A DNA stretch of 64,000 nt from contig NC_073696.1 in NCBI RefSeq assembly GCF_029784165.1, positions 102,106,065 to 102,170,064 of the forward strand, in the 5' to 3' direction. The position numbers and the translations under genes were made by a program. The notes under the pieces were generated by a model, which worked only from the letters and a program-made list of their open reading frames with translations, did not search any database and was not told the DNA's origin. Shown piece after piece: positions 42,184 to 53,119 of the stretch; positions within the stretch are counted from its first letter, which is position 1, and every line of letters starts with the position of its first letter. This DNA is from Wyeomyia smithii. Taxonomy: Eukaryota; Arthropoda; Insecta; Diptera; Culicidae.

Positions 42184-43170
42184 GTGAACACCGTACACAC
42201 AAAAAACGTGGTCCGTTCAGCCCACCGAAAACCTAATGGTTCGACAATCAAAGTAACCTATAATACGTTAATGAAGGGAAACAATTTTAGCAATGGATTC
42301 AAGATTTTGTATTTTGCTGAAATGAGCAATATACAGGTCAAAAAGAAATTGTTACATCTAAATTTGAGCAGATTATTTGTGTACAGGATCATCAAACGTT
42401 TCGAGGAAACTGGCACGCTTGTCCTCAAAATTCACGGTTTATCTCACAAACATATTGCCGACAGGGTTGCCAGATCTCGATTGCTACTGGAAACGCACGC
42501 TGCCCACAACATATGTTTTTAGATAAAAAATTGAATAAGTAAAATAATTGTGGAGTAGAACAATTCCAGAATGCTTCAGTTGTGATGAATTGAGGATTAA
42601 TTTTCAATAGAGGAAAGTTGCCACTGTTAATCATCGACAGGGGTGTGAAAATCAATAAAGAGTACTATCTACAACACGTATCATTTGCGGCCTTGTGCCA
42701 ATAAATTATTTGCAGAAGAAAGGTTCTGCTTTCAACAGGATTCAGCGCCAGTGCATAAATTATTGGTTGTTCAGAAGTAGTGTAATGTAAATTTGACGTG
42801 TTTTATCAGCACCTCTGAATGGCCCGCATCCTCTACCGATTTGAATCCAATGGACTTCATCATTTCAGGGCACATGGTGGAAAATCTGGGTGAAGTAAAA
42901 CACAAGACTTTGAACACTTTTAAGAACCGAAAATCTGAAAATCTAGGATGAAATGCCGATCTAAGTGGTGCGTGCGTCTTGTGATAGTTTTGAGAAGCGT
43001 TTGCGAGCCGTGATCAAATGCAAAGGCGATAGGTTTGAATTGAACTGATTCAACTGTAACTTTACTTTTTACCATGATAATATAAAAGAACCAGAGAAAA
43101 AATATTATAAAAATATATGTTTTTATTTCGTGGTATAAAAAAAGTGTATCACTTTCACGGAGATACCCTG
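42184..43170 (+). pseudogene. Tc1/mariner-superfamily transposase fossil (second lineage)
   Basis: HTH remnant: LNLSRLFVYRIIKRFEETG near 42359. After a gap: VKINKEYYLQHV, RFCFQQDSAPVHKLLVV (catalytic Asp), FISTSEWPASSTDLNPMDF (catalytic Asp, DLNPMD form), ENLGEVKHKTL. Stops and frameshifts throughout. The sequence near 43140-43175 (GTGTATCACTTTCACGGAGA then TACCCTG) looks like a terminal inverted repeat of this group; no partner was found at the left. Confidence 0.72.
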
Positions 43171-46100
43171 TACAGTTGCAAAGCTTTGTGCTGAATATAA
43201 CGTGGTGACTTCTTTGCAAAGTAACACGAAAATCTAACTTATAGACAATTATTCGTGGGATTTTTATCTATTCCAGATTTATCTGGCACAATGGCAGCCT
43301 TGACCTCACAAGCAAATCATCGTGAACCGTGAGCCGCTTTGTGGTGGTAAGTGAGCCGTACAGAGCCGCTCTTTGATAGCCAAGAATGCCAGATATACTG
43401 ACAGATCTGTATTTTACCATACAGCATCATATTTCTGAACACTTTTGCTATTATGTGAATTTTCTTGTTTATCTTAAAGGTTCAACATTTTGGTATGTTT
43501 ACTGTTTTTGCAACGTAGTATTAAGTTAATGAAAATGTTTGAAACATATTTTGAACAAAAAATCATTTAAAAATAAAGCATAATTCCAATATTACGTTTG
43601 TTTTAGGAAATACCCGCATAACACTGGTCGAAGAAGCGAACAAAAATTGTCCAAGGCTCAAGCTGAAAGATTATAATTTTTAAACAATCCTGTGTATTTT
43701 GGAGCCTCTAGTATAATTGCGTCATAAGGCCGCAGAGTAACTGCAATCCAGGTTCGTTGCTTGTACTTCTGCTTACGTGAAAACTGATTCAAGTCTCTAA
43801 AAATGTTACCTTTGCTTGGACACCAAAATTCACAGAAATGGTTCAAAAGTTATAATCTATCATTTTTTCCAGTTTGAGCTCTAGGTCAAAATCTGTGTTT
43901 ATCAGTATTGTTGATGTCCAAAAGACACAAATCATGAAAATAAGCTGCTAAAATAACATACTCTTCTCTACATATCTGAAGAAGACAATTTTCCATGAAA
44001 CTGTTGTTCAGATATTTTACTCGCTGTAAAATGGATCTTTGGGCTAAGAAGAAAGAAGCTGCAAATGCTAAGTGAAAATAGCCAATCTTTGCGATTTAAA
44101 TTGTGAAAATAAAACACAAGTAGGATCAAAACTCTTTTTCATGATGCATGTACATGTATGTACACAACAACGTGAAGCAGCGTGAGGTAATGGCGGGTCT
44201 TTGTTTATATCATCAAAGTTTTTCCTTTGTGGACTTCAATGCTGCAGCCTAAGCTTGCCAGTTATTCACTAATGTTTTTCTGATATACTTTAACGAATTA
44301 TGTTTAATGTTTTAATCAACGGGTCCCCTGGTAGCAGGTTTCCGTCTGGTTCTCGAGGACCGTCCTGAGACCGTGCCAGAATGTGAGGAGCGCTTTTGCG
44401 TTGAGATAAAAAAAAACGGCTCGCGTGGTTCGGTCTGTCCGTTTTCATCCCCTTGTCTTTTAATGTCGCTATAGTTGACCGTGCAGATGATGACGGGTGT
44501 GTGTGAGTATAATTTTATTTCCCCCCATGCAGATGGTCACTTTATTTTTATTGAGCAGACTGCTTTTTGCATGCCTCGCCTTGCTTGTCGCTGATTCTCT
44601 TATACTCGTCTCTCGCGATGTTGTGTTTCGCTGTTAATGTCGATGTTTTTTTTTTTATTAATTTTCAAGTATTAATATTTCTGCATAAGTGTGCACATCA
44701 AGAAAGTTTTCACTGTCTCCTCCTATCGCCGTCTGGTTCTTAGGCGTTTGCGAATCCCTGGGAGAGGGACCCCGCAGCTACGGCAGCAGTGATAGCTACA
44801 ACGGCATTCGCAGAAGAGTTGAACGAGATTTACAGCATCTACAGCATAAGTTATATGCTTTTCACCCAGCGCTGCACCGTTTTGTGCCACGAAAGGGCGA
44901 TCAGCTATGGGTTCGTCGCTTGGTAGTGTGTGCGTGTTGTGCGAGCTGCAAAATGTTGAGTGCTGACTGTGTTTTTTATTTTGCACATGCACAGCTGGGA
45001 AACGAGATGTGTGAGAACTGGTTGAAGGGTCTTCCCGTGGTCAGATATTGACCAGAGAAAACAATAACCCATGGTACGTTGATGAAGGGTAACTATTTTT
45101 TGCGACTTAACTAAGAAGACGAATTTTGCATTAAAACTGCATCAAAACTCTCTAAGACGGATGTGCGAACCTTAGCGCAGGATTATTTGTGCTTCTGTTT
45201 ACTGTCTCCGATGAACTACTTTTAATTCATCAGAGTTGTCATCTTCAACGATACCGAAATCGAAACCGATGCAACCAATTACTTTACTTTCTAAGTTGGC
45301 AAAAATAAAAACAACACACACAATGGACGGAAATAAAACGAGAAAGAAGAAATGCAAAAAGAACTTGTTCTGGCACAGGAAAAAAGAAAGTCCACTGAAG
45401 TGATCGCTTTTTCTTCGACCTCACTAGCTACTTAGCACACATATACATGTAAGCGGGCACTGATCACGGGCGGTATCAGATTTTTTGTTGTTTAATTTGC
45501 ACATAAATCAACCACTGCTAAGCTGGTCACGTACGAACTGCGATCAATGAAACACTTTTTTTAATTTTATTATTGAGTCACTGTTTTCGAGAGCTCCAGT
45601 AAGAGTCACAGAAAGTTATACAGAAAAAAAACGCTGTAGGAAAAACACGAAATAGCCTTACACGTCAATACCCCAGCGGTACATTTAAACGACTAAAGAA
45701 CCCAATCGGAGAGGCTAAAACAACATGTTCCCTAAGTAAGAGGCAAAGCGGAGCCCAGAGAGTCGACAGAAAGATGGGCCTTGCTTTGGGTTCTGTTGCG
45801 GTGACCAGTTGAATGGCGGTGTTGTTTTAGGGTCCATTTAGAGCTCTCGCCGCTCTCGATTTGGGTAGATGACTAACCAGCTTCTCTCTCTCGAATGTAG
45901 GTGGTTGTTGGATCACCGAGCGGCCGTCTACAACATCCCGTCGGGCCGTTGGTAGTCGTGCCCATGGCCTATGTGCAGCTAGTTTATGTAGAGGTTTTCG
46001 ATGTTTTATCTGCTTCCAAGATGCTGGATACTGGTAGAGTATTAAGATGCTGCACAGTTATTTTCTCGCCGCGATCATCTGGGATTTAAAGGAAGTAAAA

Positions 46101-47172
46101 CTATAAGCACGGATTTTCTTCAGCTTATAATATGACTACTAGAAGCTTTTCTTTAGTTTGTTAGTGTAGCGCACTCAGTCATCTAAATTTAAACAAGTCA
46201 TGCACGTTCCGTGCAGTATATTTCTTATGCTTTTGAGATTCCTGCACATTTATTCCATGAGGAAGCCACAGAAAAATACATCAAACTCAACGTCACTGTC
46301 GGTTGTGTGTGTGTATATATACATGTGTGTGCTTGTGTTTTGAAGAACTCAGTCCGCGAAACCACACTGTGAGCCACCAGTTCGGGGAGTAAAGATCTTT
46401 CTCTCCCCTCTCTGGATGGCTCGGGGATTCTCATGGTCACTTTAACTGATTTTTGCACCTTTCGGACCACCATAAGATCGCGAAAAATGCCTTTTATTGG
46501 TAGCCGTTGGCGTGCATGTTTTAAATACATTTTTTTGGTTATTGGCACAATATAATGCACTAGTTTAGTCACCGTCGATAAAGTTAGCTGCTATGGGAAT
46601 ATAAATATTTAGTCTAAAATCTAGAGGCTGTGTCGAAAGAGGATACTGATGCGGGCGCGAAGGGAAGCGAACGGGCGCCGGCAGTTTCTGTTATATGGAA
46701 ATTTGCCTCTTTCGCATTATACCCGCAGATACGTTCGATTTTTGCACGGGTCAATGTTCTCCTTTGGCGGTGCCGGTCGATACATCGTACCTCATACTTG
46801 CTCCATATGGCTGCATAACAACCGTGGAACAATTTGCTACAACAAGGCGACAGTGCGGTTTGGTTATTCGAGAGCCTCTCGTGCCTCCCCGCTAGAGTAG
46901 GGGGCTTTTGCTGCGCCCGGTCAATGTATCTTAACACTAGTAGTACCGGTTATATATTTCCACCTGATAATGCTGGCGGTATATGCATAAATTGCAGCGA
47001 CAGGATGACGGCGTGCCGTGTGGGGGGTGGTCTTGAATATTCTTTGTTATTATTATTTTTTCTTCAGATGATATAATTTGCATTCTATTAATTTTATACT
47101 CTATTTCCACAAATGCATTTATTCACATTAAGTTGTTTCACATTAATCCTTTTCACAAATTATTCAAATTTT
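43171..47172. other. No gene recognised
   Basis: Several frames of 60-120 codons (for example 44689-45051 and 46225-46572) occur in a moderately GC-richer area, but overlapping frames on both strands compete and none shows a known family. Regulatory or UTR sequence of an off-window gene is possible. Confidence 0.4.
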
Positions 47173-47255
47173 ACACAAATTATAAATTATTTAAAAAAAA
47201 CACAAATTATAAATTATTTAAAAAAAACACAAACTTTAAATTATATTATTTAAAA
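47173..47255. repeat. 27-bp AT-rich tandem repeat
   Basis: Unit ACACAAATTATAAATTATTT plus seven A, two exact copies (47173-47199, 47200-47226) and a diverged third. Confidence 0.8.
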
Positions 47256-47360
47256 AATTTAAAAAACCATAGGACGCCCGTTAATACGTAATACTTTTCC
47301 ATGTAAACAAACTCCTTTTGACGTTTTGCATACTTTTCGCTACTTTGGCAAGAGGTACAA

Positions 47361-47530
47361 GACTGGTATAGTAGGGCAGTTACCATAATAGGAAGGGTAA
47401 AAAACACACACACAAGCACGGATTAACAAAAAGTGTATCACTTAGTCTCAATAGTAGTATTGCTAATAATAGAAGTAGGGCATTCAGCAGACACCCTGGT
47501 AAAACCACAATAGATCAACATTTTGGGTCG
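47361..47530 (+). mobile_element. SINE family A, 3' fragment
   Basis: Matches the 3' third of the copy at 3477-4020: GGTATAGTAGGGCAGT, GGGTAAAAAACACACAC, AAGCACGGATTAA, AAAGTGTATCACTT and ACCACAATAGATCAA. No tRNA head. Confidence 0.65.
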
Positions 47531-47878
47531 CTAGGGTGGCCAATACAGGAAAAAATGTGTTTTTGTAAATTTGTTTTTTATAGCGTATCGAACTATAATA
47601 CGAAATCTATTTTATATTTCAAGTTCGGAAATCCAGTGACAAACTAAGTGACAAATAAACTTATCTTGTTATTTATTAGAAACGATATCATTGAAAACAA
47701 GCCCGGGATGGAATTATTTAAAGCGCTTCAAAAATCCAGAAAAAATTAAACGGTGGTAGCTCTAGACAAAGATATTTAGTTCTCAATTCGGTATTGGTAT
47801 TCCTAATTAAAACAATGGGTTACGGAAAATAATAAAGAAAGAAAAACTAATATGGAGCAGTGAAAATATTAAAGGTAT

Positions 47879-49243
47879 ACTAGCTGACCCGGCAAACTTC
47901 GTCTCGCCCATTTTTGTGTTTAATTTAATAATTTAAAACTTTCCAAATTCATTGATTCCTTGCGATTTGTTTATAGTCTGCACGACGAATGGGCCATAGA
48001 ATATGATCAAAGTCAAAAGGCAAATCGTTTGAAATGATTGTTTTTTTCGAAATGACAACATCCTCGACTTTTGGCTTCTGTACATCATCTTTATTCTGAA
48101 TGTATTCATATTGGGTGGTATTCGGTCATTTTCAGCTGTTTTTCTGGCATCAATCTGATTCTGGAAATATCCATATTGGAAGGTGTTCAGTAATTTTGTT
48201 GTTTTCCAGAAACTGAAAGTAGTTATCTTTGAATTCTAAACAGTGTCCAGAGTCAATGCTTGGCTTCTATGCATCATTTCGAATACGAAAATATCCATAT
48301 TAAGTAATATTCGGTCTTTTTCGGCGGTTTTTCCGAAACCGGAAGTCGCCATATTGGATGTCAGAATGGCATTTGGCGACAGTTTCTGGCCCCTGAGCGT
48401 CATTCTGGTTTAAGAAACACCCATTTTGGATGTTATTTGGTCATTTTCGGCTGTTTTCCAGAAACCAAAAGTCGCCATCTTACAATTCATAATGGTGTTT
48501 GTGGTAAATTTTTAGCTTCTGATTCCTGAGATAGTCATAGTGGAGTCATCTTTGATTTCAAAAGGGCATTTAAAGAAAATTTCTGGCCTTTGAGCGTCAT
48601 TCTGGTTGAAGAAACATCCATATAGGGTGGTTTTGGTCATTTTCGGCTGTTTTCCAGGCAGCGGAAGTCGCCATCTTAGAATTCAAATCGTTGTCTGAGG
48701 CCGACCTGTGGCTTCAGTGCACTATTACGATTCCGGAAATACCCATATTAGAAACCGGAAGTTTCCATCTTAAATTTAAAAATGGCGTCTGGAGTCGAGC
48801 TTTGGCTCCTGTGCATCGACCCTATCATTGTAGGCTGTTTTCCGGAAAACCTGGTTGAAATATCTGTTAAGCTTGTATGGGAGACCTGCCTCCCCTTCCA
48901 GAGTACGGAGGAGTATCAAACCAACATAGAAATTTGTGGGAAACCCCACCCTTTCAGAAGATGGATGGGTGTCAAACTATTATGGACATATTTGTTATCC
49001 CTAATATTGCACCTGCCAAATTTGGTTCCATTTACTTGGTTAGTTCTCGGGATGTGCTGAAATTTGTGTCTAATTTGTATGGAACCCCTTCCTTCCAGAA
49101 GAGGGAGGGGTCTCGAACTATCTTAGTCACCTTTCTCGGCCCCTAAAACCCCTATATACAAAATTCCCCGCCGATCGGTTCATTAGTTTCCAAGCCTATA
49201 TGGATCAGACAGACAGACAGAGCTGCATTTTTATATGTTAAGA
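47879..49243 (+). repeat. Repeat with internal ~110-bp units and GACA tail
   Basis: Starts ACTAGCTGACCCGGCAAACT and ends with CAGACAGACAGACAG and GCATTTTTATATGTTAAGAT. Between 48100 and 48880 a unit with GGTCATTTTCGGCTGTTTTC, CAGAAACCGGAAGTCGCCAT and GCTTCTGxxCATC recurs about seven times with drift. A stray unit lies at 53330-53396. The CCGGCAAAC start and GACA-tail plan is a common insect repeat type; I do not know its class. Two short frames (48782, 48877) lie in the repeat and are not genes. Confidence 0.65.
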
Positions 49244-49754
49244 TTGTTCAACCGATCACCGTGACAGTAGTCACCAGTCGAGCGTACTTCTATTTTAATG
49301 GTAGCTTTTGAAGGATGATTATTTAATAACTGTCGAGAGTCACCTGTTGTAAATTGCTGTCATATTATTGTTGTTCATTGCGCCTTCTGCGATCTCATTT
49401 CTTAGTTGTATGGGATTTCTATTTTCGTGAATTCTACCATTTTCCTTTGAATTCTCCTGGTTTTCTCGCCGTAACAATTTGCCTTGGACAAAGATGAACA
49501 CAACAAAACTAAGCCAGCTCAAATCAGACGCTCCGCTGTAAAGTTATGGGCGGTCGCAGATATGTAACTTTATTTTATATATAAGAAGATTACCTCTAAG
49601 ATCGATAGTTTTTTCTATTGGGTGCGTAACTAAGTTGTCGATGTTTTTTTTTCAATAAAAATTCATCTTATTTTCAAAAAATAGTTGCCTATAAATCATT
49701 GAAAGTATTGCCCATGGCAAGCTACAACATTGTCCCATCTTCCTGGAAGAGCTC

Positions 49755-49912
49755 GAATAGCAGAGTAAAGTCTTGGTGCTACATTCCGATTCGGAACTCG
49801 ACCTTCTTTTTTATATGCACAGACTTTGCAGCCAACTGTTAAGTGTACAGGACAATTGCGGGGCTAGCGTTACGATCCTACTGATACTAAGAGTCTCTGT
49901 CGAGCCGGGAGG
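49755..49912 (-). mobile_element. SINE family B, 5'-truncated copy
   Basis: Minus strand: CCCGGCTCGACAGAGACTCT, then GATCGTAACGCTAGCCCCGC, GTCGAGTTCCGAATCGGAAT and the AGCACCAAGACTTTAC tail. Lacks the A-box part of the head. No target duplication found. Confidence 0.7.
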
Positions 49913-50777
49913 AGCTCTCATGGACATTTTTCGCGCAGTGCTCGGCAAGATCGCATCAATTGGAGTCGATACCGTTCCTCAGTTATGGTTTCGTTTGGTT
50001 CAACATCTAGGACCTAGTCCCACCAAATATACAGCATAACCTTTGCAGCGTGTACATTCGACCGAACCGACAACATAGAAGCATGATCGGGCAGTGTATG
50101 GTTTTCTTTCCTTTGGATTGCTATAATAAATACATTTTACATAATCTGTCACGATGCGAAAAAGAAAACCCTTCTTTTTTTGACGCTGGACGTCCAGTGG
50201 ATTAACGGGGGACCCTACTCTAGAAGGTCGAAAAATAATGAATTTAAGTAATTTTTTTTTCGGATGTTTAGAGTAAAGTGATATTTTCGGGTTTGGCTGA
50301 ATTTTTTTTCAGCATGTAAAAATAGATTAACGATCTTTCCAGAGTAGGGTCCCCTCTTAAAATGATAAGGAACTCAAGTCCCCTTTTAATAAGTCTTGGA
50401 GTTTGGAAATGGCTAGGCGGGTAACTCCTATTACCGAAGCAAGCGTAAGCGTTTGGCATCTCGGGCAGAAGAGCATAATAAAATCACAACTCATCAATAA
50501 CATATTGAGCTATGAGAACTTATCGTGTTATTCGAAAGATATTCACGTGTCATTCGTGGATATGAAAGTATCATAAAATTTTGTTTTGAGTTGCTTTTAA
50601 AATATCTCATTTAAAGTAAATTTTTAAGTGAAAATTGTTCGTTATTGACTTTTTATAATATATTCAGTTTGCATTTAGTGTTCAATAACTTGAGAATATC
50701 TAAATCGGTCATTTTTGTGATTTTTTAATGCAAATTATTGGTTTGTTATTGAAATATCAACCTTTGCTTTTCATATA

Positions 50778-51712
50778 GAGGGATTAGGGGCATTATGAGC
50801 ACACGGGGCGAAATGGGCACCCCTCTTTTATGCGGAACTACGCATTTTTAATACAATGTGGTATGTGGAACTCTCCTTGTTACTACAGTATCTCTTTATG
50901 TAGAACAATAGGAAATAATATGAAAAAATCAACTTGGTTCCCGGCTGTTGGAAAAATTATTATTATTGCGCACTACAAAATAAGCTTCTACGGTCGTTTA
51001 AATGGCTCAATCAAGTATGTAGACACATCAATATGACGTATGGGTCGTACCCCAAATTTCACCATCATTGAAGTTTTGATTTTAAGCTATAATTAGTATT
51101 AAAATCTCATGTTAACTTTAACTAATTCGATAGGGGCGAAATCGTCACCATTAGGTGGGGTGAAATGAGCACACCTTGTCACATAAACTTACCTGAAATT
51201 TATCTCAGTAGACTTGTGAGTTTGTCTGTTTCCATAGTCAGTGTTTGTTTACAGTAATGGTGCGAACATATATTAGAAAATCTTTGAGACCAAATTAGTA
51301 AGAAAAAGGGACTGCAGGCAGAATTGGCCACCATAAGGCGCGACGGGACATTCACGAAATAAGCCGCCAAGTATCACGGCATCCCGCGACAAACGTTGGC
51401 CCATTAGTTGTACTTCTACACAGTTTTAAGATATGTTCTATAAGAGTGCTCATTATACCCTGTGGGTGCTCATTATGCCCCAGTGGGGTGCTCATTGTGC
51501 CCCACACATCAACTGATTGCTAGTTTTTGGTGCATGAATCTAATTTGTGTGTTTTCACAATTATACGATAAACTTTTCAATTTGTGAATAGTGTACCTTT
51601 AATTATAGTTAGTTAATTCAAGTTTTGCACTGAAGACAGCTTAAAAATTTTGTCGTTTTCCATGCTTAAATCAGCAACCAAGTTAGGGTGCTTATTATGG
51701 CCCTATTCCCCC
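50778..51712. mobile_element. pogo-like TA-flanked element, GAGCAC-motif type
   Basis: Ends GAGGGATTAGGGGCATTATG (left) and GGGGGAATAGGGCCATAATA (from right); TA at 50776-50777 and 51713-51714. The motif GGGGYRWWATGRGCAC occurs about four times directly (50788, 50805, 51133, 51160) and four times inverted (51445-51505, 51690). Unlike its relatives here it keeps coding traces: a Psq-type HTH at 51257-51406. Confidence 0.78.
51257..51406 (+). pseudogene. Decayed Psq/pogo-type helix-turn-helix
   Basis: MVRTYIRKS opens the frame; after two stops and a frameshift the second reads LATIRRDGTFTK, AAKYHGIPRQTLAH. The AAKxxGIPRQTLxxR signature is the recognition helix of pipsqueak-type DNA-binding domains found at the N-terminus of pogo-like transposases. 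The DDE domain is absent; the frame ends at TAG 51404. Confidence 0.65.
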
Positions 51713-52033
51713 TAGTCTTGGAGGAACAATATTTTGGTATTATTTTTTGTTATTTTACCAACTATGTAAACCACATGAGGATCACAATGAGGTGTATTTC
51801 CAATACCTGGTTGTGTTATTATGATGATATTTTCTCCTGCTCGGGATGAATCCTCATCGAGCATTTTCATCCATTCAGTGTCTCCACAGAATTTTTGTCT
51901 TCCTTCACGCGGATAGTCATCAACATTGAAACTATCGTCTCCAAAGCGAGGAAACCAATCTCGATACGTGGCACAGTAGTTTAAAACGTGATCGTCAGCC
52001 TTTTGAGTACAAAAATACCATTCAAATGCTATA

Positions 52034-52312
52034 CACACTTAAATTTTTTTGCCGGGTCTCGGTAATTTTTGCCGAGAACGGCACCACTGAGTGCTCGGTT
52101 AGAAAAAAAATGACAGCTGTCACATTTTTTCGAAAATCTCGGTTCAACCTAACTGAAGTTTCGGCACAAAATATTAACGAGCCGAAATATCAGTAAGGTG
52201 AACCGAGATTCACGGAAAAATGTGACCGCTGTCATTATTTTTTTAACCGAGCACTCAGTGGTGCCGTTCTCGGCAATAAATTACCGAGACCCGGCAAAAA
52301 TTTTTAAGTGTG
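52034..52312. mobile_element. Near-palindromic MITE, CTCGGTAATTTTTGCCGAGA type
   Basis: Arms of about 110 bp: CACACTTAAATTTTTTTGCC ... CCGAGAACGGCACCACTGAG ... ACAGCTGTCACATTTTTTCG, and the inverted copy at the right. TA flanks both (52032-52033, 52313-52314). The spacer is about 60 bp. Transcribed, the whole element would fold as one hairpin. The motif family is abundant in culicine genomes (from memory). Confidence 0.85.
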
Positions 52313-53069
52313 TAGTATATTCGCTAAAGTTGCTGTAGATATGAGGGGCCTCTTTTGATGCAAATAAATTTTCGATTAATTCACCTAAAAGTGACGAAAA
52401 AATTATTTTCTGATTTATTTGTGAAATCGAAACGAAATCTCCAGCAAAGTTGTAAACAATCTTATGTAGAAAAACTTTGCTGATCACTTTTTAAACCACT
52501 GTACGTCGTATGATTTAGGGTAGCATTTTGATAAACTTTTTAACTCTCGATGCGCTTCAGCCACCGTTTCTTTAAATAAGTAGAGAAAAATGATACTTTC
52601 AGCAAATGACGATGATTTGGCACAAAATCAGACATTTTCACATAACTGAATGTTTATGAGATAAAATCACTAACGTGTCAAAGCGGTTAAATTACCATAT
52701 GTCTCAGCATGGTTTTAGATATGCCAAAATCGACTATTAACAAACAGCTGCGCACCTAATAGTATAACTACTCAGCCGAAATAATCATGTTCAAACCAGC
52801 TCAGACATATGAGCTAAACTAAAATTTCCTCTATTCCAATTACGACACAGGAAATACCCATCTGGAACAAAATCGTCCTGGATTTCAATATGGCGTAACT
52901 CTCATATTAGATGATAGCGGTTTCTACTATTGGCATGATGATAAGCATGCAAACAATAAAAAAAACTGCGAGAGTAAGCAATAGCTACATTCGTAAACGA
53001 TATCTTTTCGCAACAGGTTAACTTAGCAGAAATATTTTCCGAATTAAACTTTTATGCACTGTTTAAACG

Positions 53070-53119
53070 ACTTCGAATCTTTTTATTTGCTCTGACTTCG
53101 AATCTTTTTATTTGCTCTG
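53070..53119. repeat. Perfect 25-bp tandem duplication
   Basis: ACTTCGAATCTTTTTATTTG plus CTCTG repeated exactly at 53070-53094 and 53095-53119; recent slippage or replication duplication. Confidence 0.95.

Noticed and set aside
44689..45051. 120-codon frame in a GC-richer patch
   Set aside because: A competing 89-codon frame lies on the other strand and no family match is known to me; no clear splice structure.
48782..49146. Two overlapping ~90-codon frames
   Set aside because: They lie within the repeat at 47879-49243, whose units drift without coding constraint.
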